Below are positions 34,356-41,796 of a stretch of DNA of 60,337 nucleotides, in pieces. Made by a program: the position numbers and the translations under genes. Source of the DNA: JANXXV01 sp038230275 (GTDB lineage: Bacteria; Acidobacteriota; Terriglobia; Bryobacterales; Bryobacteraceae); NCBI GenBank assembly GCA_038230275.1, contig JBBRNO010000025.1:1-60337 (forward strand), written 5' to 3'. The notes under the pieces are model-generated. The model was not told the origin of the DNA. It worked only from the letters and a program-made list of their open reading frames with translations, and searched no databases. Each line of letters begins with the position of its first letter. Position 1 is the first letter of the stretch.

Positions 34356-37300
34356 TAGTTGAGGCTCCCGCCGTTCCCCGGTTCAGCCAGTCCCAGAGAG
34401 CAAATAATCCTGGGTTCCAGCTCAACGGCTTCGTCATGGATTAGGCACAGGCGGCCTTCTTCTCGCAGCGCCATGGCAAGCTGTGCGAGTTGCTGGATAT
34501 CGTTTGAGTTCTTCATCAGGCGATTTAATTGGTCGGTTGCGGACTGTTGCAGCGGGAACCGGTAAATCTCGTCAACTGTCTTCTGCAGCTCGATAGTATC
34601 GAATAGCGTTCCACGAACCTCCAACGCGTATTTCTTGAGGCGTTCGTAGGTTCGGAAACGTGCACCCGAAGGACGGCCCAGAGATCCGCCGCGCGTCTTT
34701 TCTTCCGAAGCAGCCAACTCCACCGCGCGCTGAACTAATTGGTGGTGGGATTCCAGGCGCGAGGCGGCTACCGTCTCCGGGCCGCACTCGGCCGCTTTCA
34801 GAATGGCCAACTGAGATTCCGTTACAGTGTTTCCCTCGCGATCCATCCAGACCAAGGCGTCGTTATCCGTCGGCGAGCGCATATAGACAAGAACGCCTTC
34901 CGGGCGGCCCGGCGAAGGGGGATGCGGCTTTGTGGAGTAGACAACGGCAGGCAAATCCGGAATGGTCTTCTGCAATGTAGGGTCCCGCTCGATCGCTTCC
35001 TTCCATATCCGATAGGCCTGTGACGCCAGATCTACCTCTCCGTCCTCGTCCCCATCCAGCACGCCGGAGCGTTCGTTGTAAAGGTTGTGCATGGCAGTTT
35101 CGTTACTTTCGCCTTCGAAGAAGGCCTCGTCCGATCCAACCACTTCGGCATTTTCGTTCAAACGCAGCCTAACGCGATTCCTCAGGCGAATGATACGTTC
35201 GACACCTTCGGCGGGAAGGAACGAATAACAGAGGATTTTCTCTGCCTGTTGGCCAATGCGGTCGACGCGACCCGCGCGCTGGATGAGCCGGATAATCGCC
35301 CACGGCAAGTCGAAATTGACGACAATGGCGCAATCCTGAAGGTTCTGACCCTCGCTGAGAACGTCGGTTGCTATCAGGACCCTCAGTTCTTCGTTCGGCT
35401 TTACTTTATCGCGCCTCTCATTGCTTACGGGGCTGAACCGCCAGGCGAGCGCGGTGGGGTCATCCGAAAGACCCGTTACTCCGCTTACAGCGCCGACTTT
35501 CTTTTTCTGAAGCTCCGCTGCCAGGTAGCTCGCAGTATCCGCGAATTGCGTAAAGACCAGCACCTTCTCGCTCGGATGCAGCTCAGTCACTACGCGATAA
35601 AGGGCCTGAAGCTTGGTGTCTCGATCCGCATTCCAATCGGGGCAGTCATCGAAGATTCGGAGCAGCGCGGTGGAATCCGCGGTCAGCGCGCCCGCCAGCG
35701 GCGTGCTTGAGAAAAGCGACGAGGCCAGCCAGCTAAAGCGCTTCTTCAAACGCGTGGAGTATTCCCGATAAACCAGCCCCGCCCGTGTCCGGAAATCCCC
35801 TTCGGAGCGCAGCGGGCGTGTATTCAGTTCGGTGTCGGGGGCATCCTCGGTAAACACGTCGTCGCTCGCATTGGATCGATCATCGTCCGCGAATCGCGTG
35901 TCAAGCACCTCCGCGTCCTGCGAGCCGATTGGAATTGGAAGCCCATTTTCTATTGCGTGGAGGAAAACGTAGTTTCTGAGAATGTGGCGCTCCACGGACA
36001 GAAGGAAGGAGTGTCCGCTGCTTTCCAGCCGCTTGAACAAATTCGTGCGGCAAAAGCCCATCAGGCGGCGTCCGGCGCGGGACAGGTCCTGCAGGATGCG
36101 CGCTTCGGCTTGAGTCGGCGGGGAATTCGGAGCGGGCGCGATGTAGTTTCCAAGGCCGTAGCGAGGCAGCGTCAGCGCATTCACAAGATCCACTACTGGT
36201 TGATCGTATAGCTTCGCGTAGTTATCCTCCGGGTTTTGGTCGTCGACCGAGAACTTCACCGTCCGCGGGATTCGATCTGGAAAATAGGAGCGGCGGCCAT
36301 CTTCAAAACGAAGGAATTTGCGGCCGTTGTCCGGGTCCGGTTCAGCGTATACGTCGCGGATGAAACTGCGGGTCCGGCGAACCATATAGTGGCGCATCAA
36401 CTCGCGCCAGTCATCGGCGAAAGTGCTTTTTTCGAAGGCCGCAAGGGATCGGACGGGGGCTTGGTGCAGACGAGTGAACCCGGTCTCACCCCCGAGAGAT
36501 CGGATGAGCGCATCGGGACGGAAGCCGAGGTCCTTATCGTCCGGGATGAAGAGCCGGAGTTGCGTCGAGAGGTCGGTAAAAGCTTTGTTATAAGGAGTCG
36601 CGGACAAAAGGACGCAGCGGCATTCGTTCTGCTGAATGTAATCGTAAATTACACGATAGCGGCGGCCCTCCCGATTCCGCAGGTTGTGGCTTTCATCCAG
36701 AATTACGAGACGATAACGCTTGAGAGACGGAAGTTCCTGGAGTACGCGAGTGTAGGACATTACCTTGCCCCGCAGCCCGTACCGTTCTCGATAGTCTTGC
36801 CACATCGATACCAGGTTCTTAGGGCACAGAATCAACGTTTCAAGGTCCTGCTCGTCTTCGAGCATGCGCGCCAGCGCCGTGGCCATCAACGTTTTCCCCA
36901 GCCCGACAACATCACCCAGGAGAACACCGCCCCGCCGGGTCACATGCCTCGCGGCGAGTTGGACCGCTGCTACCTGAAAAGCGAAGAGCTTAGCTCCGAA
37001 AATCTTCGGTATGCGAAATTGAACGAGTCCCTCGCGGGCGTCCTGGCAGAGGTGGTACGCGATCTTGACGTAGATGTGATAAGGCGGTATCGGAGACTCC
37101 CGTGCCCAGCTTTGGTCAATAACGCGGACCAGTTCCTCAGAGATGTCAAGACACCAGATGTCAGTCCACCGCTCTTCGAACCACGTGGCCAATTTGCGGC
37201 ACGCATCGCGATCCATCACATCGACGTTCAATTCACCTTGATTCTGGAGGCCGGCCCACGTGAGATTGCTGCTTCCGAGATAGCCTACCTCAGGGTTAAT

Positions 37301-37804
37301 GGGATCGGGACGAAAGAACAAATAAAGTTTGGCATGTAGCGGATGCCGGAGAAAGAGCTTCACAACCAATTTCTTGGACCGAATCTGAGCCGCCAGGCGT
37401 CGCAGACCACTTTCGTCTTCGTTTGTGGGCGCCCCGTATGTGAGTTGATCACGGAATTCCTCGGCCATTCGCTTCTTCAGGCGGGCGGCAGTCTGGAGGT
37501 CGATAAGGGCTGAAGGGTGAACAAGACTCAGCGCTTCACGAAGCTCATCTTGGGGAAGGCGCTGCATTCCTACTAGAAGTCGACAACAACTCCCATCGCC
37601 ACCGGACCAGCGTTCTACGTTGCAGGCAATCTGTTTCCAACCTCGCAGATTGAAATAACCGACACAAAAATCCGCTCGGTCCGAAAGATCCACCGCCTGA
37701 CGCAACGCGGGAAGTAGTTGTTGCTCGATGTTGTCGAAGATGCGCGGCATCCACTCCGTTATAACGGATACTGCGAGCAGAGTCGAAATATCCTTGGTTG
37801 GCAC
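34355..37804 (-). CDS. PLD-nuclease-like SNF2 helicase/translocase
   Basis: A 1149-residue protein. The first 200 residues are a phospholipase-D-like domain with one HxK motif (HPLHAKLYLFF, then YLGSSNLTWAGL). A complete SNF2/superfamily-2 motor follows: GDVVGLGKT (Walker A, residue 303), LDESHNLRN (motif II, 368), LLSATPYN (III), VLVFTQFADTASYL, LSEGQNLQDCAIVVNFDLPW and IQRAGRVDRIGQ (VI, 841). The C-terminal 300 residues are helical and unassigned. Together with the coupled methylase this has the layout of a two-gene translocating restriction system. Related PLD-SNF2 proteins are found in defence islands. Confidence 0.87.
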   Translation of the reverse strand: MPTKDISTLLAVSVITEWMPRIFDNIEQQLLPALRQAVDLSDRADFCVGYFNLRGWKQIACNVERWSGGDGSCCRLLVGMQRLPQDELREALSLVHPSALIDLQTAARLKKRMAEEFRDQLTYGAPTNEDESGLRRLAAQIRSKKLVVKLFLRHPLHAKLYLFFRPDPINPEVGYLGSSNLTWAGLQNQGELNVDVMDRDACRKLATWFEERWTDIWCLDISEELVRVIDQSWARESPIPPYHIYVKIAYHLCQDAREGLVQFRIPKIFGAKLFAFQVAAVQLAARHVTRRGGVLLGDVVGLGKTLMATALARMLEDEQDLETLILCPKNLVSMWQDYRERYGLRGKVMSYTRVLQELPSLKRYRLVILDESHNLRNREGRRYRVIYDYIQQNECRCVLLSATPYNKAFTDLSTQLRLFIPDDKDLGFRPDALIRSLGGETGFTRLHQAPVRSLAAFEKSTFADDWRELMRHYMVRRTRSFIRDVYAEPDPDNGRKFLRFEDGRRSYFPDRIPRTVKFSVDDQNPEDNYAKLYDQPVVDLVNALTLPRYGLGNYIAPAPNSPPTQAEARILQDLSRAGRRLMGFCRTNLFKRLESSGHSFLLSVERHILRNYVFLHAIENGLPIPIGSQDAEVLDTRFADDDRSNASDDVFTEDAPDTELNTRPLRSEGDFRTRAGLVYREYSTRLKKRFSWLASSLFSSTPLAGALTADSTALLRIFDDCPDWNADRDTKLQALYRVVTELHPSEKVLVFTQFADTASYLAAELQKKKVGAVSGVTGLSDDPTALAWRFSPVSNERRDKVKPNEELRVLIATDVLSEGQNLQDCAIVVNFDLPWAIIRLIQRAGRVDRIGQQAEKILCYSFLPAEGVERIIRLRNRVRLRLNENAEVVGSDEAFFEGESNETAMHNLYNERSGVLDGDEDGEVDLASQAYRIWKEAIERDPTLQKTIPDLPAVVYSTKPHPPSPGRPEGVLVYMRSPTDNDALVWMDREGNTVTESQLAILKAAECGPETVAASRLESHHQLVQRAVELAASEEKTRGGSLGRPSGARFRTYERLKKYALEVRGTLFDTIELQKTVDEIYRFPLQQSATDQLNRLMKNSNDIQQLAQLAMALREEGRLCLIHDEAVELEPRIICSLGLAEPGNGGSLN

Positions 37805-38015
37805 AAGTCAGGCAGACAAATCTGACAGGCGTGCCGCCGGAGGTGTCCGCGTCCAATATCACACACCGGCGCGCGCTCGCTGCGCATCGGTATTGGCTCG
37901 AACACGGCGGAATATCCTACAGTTACCCAACATTTACGGAAAATTCTTTCCCGCTACGCGATCCCCTGCCTCCGCCCGCTGAACGGCACCGCCAAGACTG
38001 AGGGAGAATTGAGCC

Positions 38016-38249
38016 ATGCAGACGACAATCAAACTACCGGATGCTCTATTCCAAAAGAGTGCTGCGATTGCCGCCTCCCGAGGAGCAACCGTAGAGCAAC
38101 TCATTCTAGAGGCCGTTGCCAATGAAGTCGAGGCCAATGATGCGATAAGCACCGGCGGAACTGGCGAAGTCGAACTGCCCGTGCTGCGCTCCCTCCGTCC
38201 GGGAACGCTTGACCTGTCCGGCTGTGATTTTGATGACCTACTTGCCTGA
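38016..38249 (+). CDS. VapB-type antitoxin
   Basis: A 77-residue protein opening MQTTIKLPDALFQKSAAIAA, a ribbon-helix-helix-like DNA-binding strand and helix, then an acidic tail ending LDLSGCDFDDLLA. GAGGGAGAATT precedes the ATG. The stop overlaps the start of the following PIN gene by 17 bases, the usual vapBC arrangement. The toxin is frameshifted, so the antitoxin may now be orphan. Confidence 0.7.
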   Translation: MQTTIKLPDALFQKSAAIAASRGATVEQLILEAVANEVEANDAISTGGTGEVELPVLRSLRPGTLDLSGCDFDDLLA

Positions 38250-38759
38250 TGTAAACCTCTGGATTGCCCTAGCCGCGGAACGGCACAAACATCATCCCGA
38301 AGCACGGCGCTGGTTCAAGAGTCTACAAAGGAGACCGTCGTATTTTGCCGCGTCACGCAACTCGGCTTTCTGCGATTGCTGACAAACCAGCACGTGATGC
38401 AGGAAGAGGTCTTGAATCCGAACGCAGCATGGCGCGCCTACCGGCTTTTGCGAATCGATCGGCGCATTGGCTATTTCGGAGAACCGCCCGAACTGCCGGA
38501 GGCGTGGCACAACTTTATACCCAACCAACGTAATTCGCCCAACCTCTGGACCGATGCTTACTTGTGCGCTTACTGTCACGCCGCCCGCGTGACTTTGGTC
38601 TCGTTCGATTCAAGAATTCCGGCTAGAGAAGGCGTAGGATTCCACTGGGCCTCACCTTATTACCCACATCCCGCCTTCCGCCAGCAAGCCAGCGCGACTG
38701 CCAAATCGCAGGGCGTCTCCTTCTCATCGAATAAAGCACTTCCGGCGGCTCGCCGCTAG
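38233..38759 (+). pseudogene. VapC-type PIN toxin, frameshifted
   Basis: The gene begins MTYLPDVNLWIALAAERHKH, with the first PIN aspartate in 'PDVN', and should continue ETVVFCRVTQLGFLRLLTNQ, LNPNAAWRAYRLL, PNLWTDAYLCAYCHAARVTL and VSFDSR, carrying the remaining acidic residues. A single-base frame change near 38325-38330 interrupts it; frame one stops after 'SAFCDC'. The second frame runs past the usual C-terminus ('FHWAS') to 38759. Without recoding there is no toxin. Confidence 0.75.
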
Positions 38760-38848
38760 CGCCGCTCTCCAAGCGCCAAAACCTTCTTCATCCCGTTTAT
38801 CCTATTAATCCCAGCCAAATGTTTTCTTAGCCGATCAACACACCCCCC

Positions 38849-39508
38849 TCACCCCGGCCGCCCACCCCACCAATTCCACAACCCCGGCTCCCGCGCCCGC
38901 CAGCAAGCCAGCGCCACCGCCACCACCAGATCATCATGCGGCTCCTCGTTCCCACTCCCATACGACCGGTGTCCCGCCGCCGACATCCGCCCTCGCATCC
39001 CCATCAATTCCCGCAACAGAACCGCCGCCTCCGGCAATCCCCTCGCAATCTGCAACTGCCCCGAATCCAACATCACCTGCAACCCTTCAATCAAATCCCG
39101 CTTGGGAACTCGCCACTCGCCTCCCGACCTGCCAGCCCGCCCGCCCCCGGTAATCATCACCGGCACAATCTCACACCCCACCCCCGCCGCACACAGCAAA
39201 TCCACCACCGGAGCCCCCACCCCCGTCGCATCCACCACCAGACTCCGCCTCTCCCCCAGCGCCGCGTCCATCGCCACCTCCCTGATCCGCGCCACCACAG
39301 CCGGATACGGCGTCCGCAGCTTCATCCGCTCCAAATACCGCACCTCAAACCGGGTCTCCCGCTTGCACTCCCACGTCACCGGGTCCCGCTCGTCAAACAT
39401 CACCTCCGCCCGCTCCAACACGCACAGCGCCGTGTAATCCTGCTTCTGCCCCAGATCCACGCCCACAAAGAAGGCACTAATTGTTTCCAGAATCCTCGCC
39501 GCCATCAT
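38849..39508 (-). CDS. Terminase large subunit, nuclease (RNase H-like) domain as a separate protein
   Basis: A 219-residue protein equal to the C-terminal nuclease half of phage terminase large subunits: VGVDLGQKQDYTALCVLE (first acidic ligand), SLVVDATGVGAPVVDLL (second), and EPHDDLVVAVALACW (third). The ATG overlaps the stop of the ATPase gene (ATGA), so both are coupled. In most phages both domains are one chain of 450-500 residues. No portal, capsid or tail gene lies nearby. The plus strand here is very C-rich and G-poor. Confidence 0.8.
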   Translation of the reverse strand: MMAARILETISAFFVGVDLGQKQDYTALCVLERAEVMFDERDPVTWECKRETRFEVRYLERMKLRTPYPAVVARIREVAMDAALGERRSLVVDATGVGAPVVDLLCAAGVGCEIVPVMITGGGRAGRSGGEWRVPKRDLIEGLQVMLDSGQLQIARGLPEAAVLLRELMGMRGRMSAAGHRSYGSGNEEPHDDLVVAVALACWRAREPGLWNWWGGRPG

Positions 39509-40263
39509 CGCCTCCGCAGCGCCAGCGGCTGCACTGCATCCGTGATCGCCGCCCGAATCACATCACTGTCAAACAGGCTTTCGTCTGAGTCCGTAAACTC
39601 GCAGCAATACTCCTGCCTATAGAACTGCTCGCTCTGCCTCTCCCGCTCCTCTGCCAGAAACTCCGGATCGATCCTTCCGCATTCCGCCCCGGTCACCGCC
39701 ACCCGCTCCCACTTCTCCCCGCCGTTCGCCCACTCTTCATAGAAGAACCCGCGCTTCCCCCAAGGCGTACTCATCAGCCACAGATCCCCGCCACTCACCG
39801 CCAGCATCGGCCGCACCGCCGCATAGAGGTCATCCCTCACCCGCGCCGCCTCGTCTATCAAAATCAACGACACCGCCGAGAACCCGCGCACCGTCCCATC
39901 CTTCCCCGGCAATCCCACAATCCGCGACCCGTTCGGAAACAGCAGCGACTTCTCGTTATCCCCGTCCCCCCTCGGCTGGATCCCCAACTGCTGCACAAAC
40001 CCGCTCGCCTTCCGGATCAACTCTCCGCTCTGCCTCGACGTCGGACCCAGCACAATCACCAAACTGCCCGCCGCCGTCGCAGCCTGATGCACCGCCTTCG
40101 CCGCCGCCACCGTCGACTTGCCCCATTGCCGCGAGCAATTCAACAATCCTCGCCTGACTCTCTTGCCAAGCACCAAACTCTGCTTCGCATCGGGCTCGAA
40201 CCCCAGCCGCCTCCGCGCAAACTCGCTTCCATCCAGCGCATAAATCAACGCATCCAAATTCAT
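39505..40263 (-). CDS. Terminase large subunit, ATPase domain as a separate protein
   Basis: A 252-residue protein starting MNLDALIYALDGSEFARRRL. It has the variant terminase Walker A SRQWGKST (44-51), Walker B LILIDEA (D137, E138) and the coupling segment MSTPWGKRGFFYEEWANG. It ends with FYRQEYCCEFTDSDESLFD, the normal linker before the nuclease. The ATG at 40263 overlaps the stop of the 62-codon gene upstream (ATGA) and is preferred to a start further up in the same frame. All ATPase motifs are intact, so it is split but not decayed. Confidence 0.82.
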   Translation of the reverse strand: MNLDALIYALDGSEFARRRLGFEPDAKQSLVLGKRVRRGLLNCSRQWGKSTVAAAKAVHQAATAAGSLVIVLGPTSRQSGELIRKASGFVQQLGIQPRGDGDNEKSLLFPNGSRIVGLPGKDGTVRGFSAVSLILIDEAARVRDDLYAAVRPMLAVSGGDLWLMSTPWGKRGFFYEEWANGGEKWERVAVTGAECGRIDPEFLAEERERQSEQFYRQEYCCEFTDSDESLFDSDVIRAAITDAVQPLALRRR

Positions 40264-40448
40264 CCGCCCCCTCCCTCGTCCAACGCGCGCAACTCCACCA
40301 ACGCCTGCACCACCGCCGCACGCGCGTCCGTATACCGCTCCAGTACTCGAAGAATGGCCGACCGAATCCGCACCCAATCCTTCTCAGGACTCCGTTTAAC
40401 CAACGCGCCCCGCCACCCCTCACCTGCTCCACCGCTAAAATTCAGCAT
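40260..40448 (-). CDS. Small 62-residue protein at the head of the split-terminase operon
   Basis: Reads EKDWVRIRSAILRVLERYTD and ARAAVVQALVELRAL, a predicted two-helix protein with glycine-rich ends. Not recognised. Its stop overlaps the terminase ATPase ATG, so it is translationally coupled to it. A perfect 7-bp inverted repeat lies directly before its ATG. A small DNA-binding or terminase-accessory role would fit its place, by inference. Confidence 0.5.
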   Translation of the reverse strand: MLNFSGGAGEGWRGALVKRSPEKDWVRIRSAILRVLERYTDARAAVVQALVELRALDEGGGG

Positions 40449-40467
40449 TTGCTAAAAAACTTAGCAA
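40449..40467. promoter_or_regulatory. Inverted repeat immediately before the split-terminase operon
   Basis: Perfect dyad TTGCTAA-n5-TTAGCAA ending one base before the ATG at 40448. On the transcript it would pair around the ribosome site; as DNA it could be an operator. Confidence 0.45.
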
Positions 40468-40553
40468 GGACTCAAGCCGAACCAACCAAAAATCCACCCA
40501 ACCACTGAAAACAAACCAAATAGACTTACAAAAAACCTGTGAAAGCATTTTTA

Positions 40554-40583
40554 TCCGCGTCCATCTGCGTCCATCGGCGGCCA
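40554..40583 (+). repeat. Periodic ATCYGYGT repeat upstream of the first KHGLT gene
   Basis: The 30 bases read ATCCGCGTCC-ATCTGCGTCC-ATCGGCGGCC, three near-copies of a ten-base unit. A related element in the same relative orientation lies upstream of the paralogous gene at 53260-53976. Similar ten-base repeats are common in several bacterial phyla (recall, not tested). Confidence 0.6.
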
Positions 40584-40711
40584 ATGAAATCTACCCAAAA
40601 AGACACAGTTCATAAATATTCAAACTTTCGTATCAACCAAATCAGCAACTTACCAGGAAATCCAAAACGGGAGCCACGGTCTAAAGCTACCCTCAGTGCG
40701 AGGAAAGCTAT

Positions 40712-41398
40712 ATGCCATCGAAACAAAAACGCACCATCGCTAGACAGAACGGAGCCAAGGCAGCCGGCTCCAAGACGCCGCAAGGAATCCAGACCTCAGC
40801 CAGGAATGCCTTGCGCCACGGCTTAACGTCACAAACGCTGGTCTTATTCAACGAAAGCCCGGAAAGATTCGCTGAACTCCTTCACCTGTATATCGAAAAA
40901 TTCCAACCCCAGGACGGCGTTGAAATGAATCTGGTCGACGAAATGGTAGCCGCCCGCTGGCGTCAGCAGCGCTGCTGGGCAATCCAAACTGCTTCGTTTA
41001 ACCTGCAAATGGAAAGCCTGGAACAGGAAGTCCCCTGCGAACCGGCACGCGTAGCCCTGGCTTTCATTGCCATGGCCGAACACGAAAAACTGTTAGAGCT
41101 GATCCTGCGCTACGAAACCAGCTACAGCCGCATGCACGACCGTGCCATGAAAGCCCTCTTCCGTCTCCGCGAAGAATTGAATTTGCGAAACGACCCAAAA
41201 CCCGCCCCGCCGGCACCTCAAACTCCACCCGAAATCACCACTCCGCCGCAACAGCAAGCCCCAATGGAAACCAATCCGCCAACAATCCCCATCACCCACC
41301 ACCCAGCCAGCAGGCAAAACCGCAATCGCAGAGCCGCATACGGCCCCGCCAGACGCTACCCAGTTCCACGTCCAGCCAATCGAGCCCAAATGTTATGA
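40712..41398 (+). CDS. KHGLT-family protein of unknown function next to the split terminase
   Basis: A 228-residue protein: basic N-terminus (MPSKQKRTIARQNGAKAAGS), the signature TSARNALRHGLTSQTLVLFN, a helical middle (NLVDEMVAARWRQQRCWAIQ) and a proline-rich tail (PKPAPPAPQTPPEITTPPQQ). 'N-x2-KHGL' proteins are abundant in Acidobacteria and also occur in phage genomes near terminases; function is not established. GAGGAAAG precedes the ATG. It is divergent from the terminase operon and paralogous to 53260-53976. I suggest, without proof, a terminase small-subunit-like role. Confidence 0.7.
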   Translation: MPSKQKRTIARQNGAKAAGSKTPQGIQTSARNALRHGLTSQTLVLFNESPERFAELLHLYIEKFQPQDGVEMNLVDEMVAARWRQQRCWAIQTASFNLQMESLEQEVPCEPARVALAFIAMAEHEKLLELILRYETSYSRMHDRAMKALFRLREELNLRNDPKPAPPAPQTPPEITTPPQQQAPMETNPPTIPITHHPASRQNRNRRAAYGPARRYPVPRPANRAQML

Positions 41399-41409
41399 TC
41401 GGCGCGCCA

Positions 41410-41541
41410 ATGGATTCACAATCGCTAGGGAGCCAGCGCGTCTCAGCGCGCTATTGGATCGAAACCGCATTCCCGCTGGAAGATGCCGCCGCAACAATGG
41501 CCGGCGAGCAGTCCACCGGCGCCTTCATCCGCGTGCCGCGC
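41410..41541 (+). pseudogene. RuBisCO-like protein N-terminal fragment
   Basis: Codons read VSARYWIETAFPLEDAAATM, then AGEQSTGAFIRVP. This matches the N-terminal domain of form IV RuBisCO-like proteins (RYxIETAFPLExAAxxMAGEQSxGTF.xVPGET). After 'VP' the similarity ends and the following codons are complementary to the racemase relic. Only about 40 of more than 400 residues remain, starting 12 bases after the KHGLT gene stop. Confidence 0.65.
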
Positions 41542-41574
41542 GGAATTCACCCTGTCCTGGCCGCTCCCCAACCT

Positions 41575-41765
41575 CATGGCGCGGGTCTTCGATCAGCGCG
41601 ATTGTCGGCTCCCGGATCGTCCGTATCGTGGCCGCGACGCCGATCCGCCCACCGATCTTCACCGCGGCATCGTCCATCGATTCGGACACCCGCAAGATCG
41701 GGGAGTCAAACAGCAGCCGCGCGACATGCACTGCGGAGCCAATTGAGGAATAGGCGCGGAATCGA
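41575..41765 (-). pseudogene. Asp/Glu/hydantoin racemase-family fragment
   Basis: A minus-strand frame reads YSSIGSAVHVARLLFDSPIL, RVSESMDDAAVKIGGRIGVA and ATIRTIREPTIALIED. This matches the middle of Asp/Glu racemase-family proteins ('TCSSI...A..L...P.L.IDE.MA..AV..G.RIGV.AT..TT..PT'). The catalytic cysteine of 'CSSI' appears as Tyr. N- and C-terminal parts are missing. It lies just downstream of the MFS gene on the same strand, so it was probably the last gene of that operon. Confidence 0.6.
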
Positions 41766-41796
41766 TAGCGGCCACAATCCTGCGACTTGGATACGA

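Noticed and set aside
28631..37804. Assignment of the defence operon to DISARM or BREX
   Set aside because: No DrmA, DrmB, PglZ, BrxA/B or BrxC/PglY-type gene is present in the window.
38849..41398. A prophage
   Set aside because: Only terminase genes and a KHGLT protein are present; no integrase, portal, capsid, tail or lysis genes.
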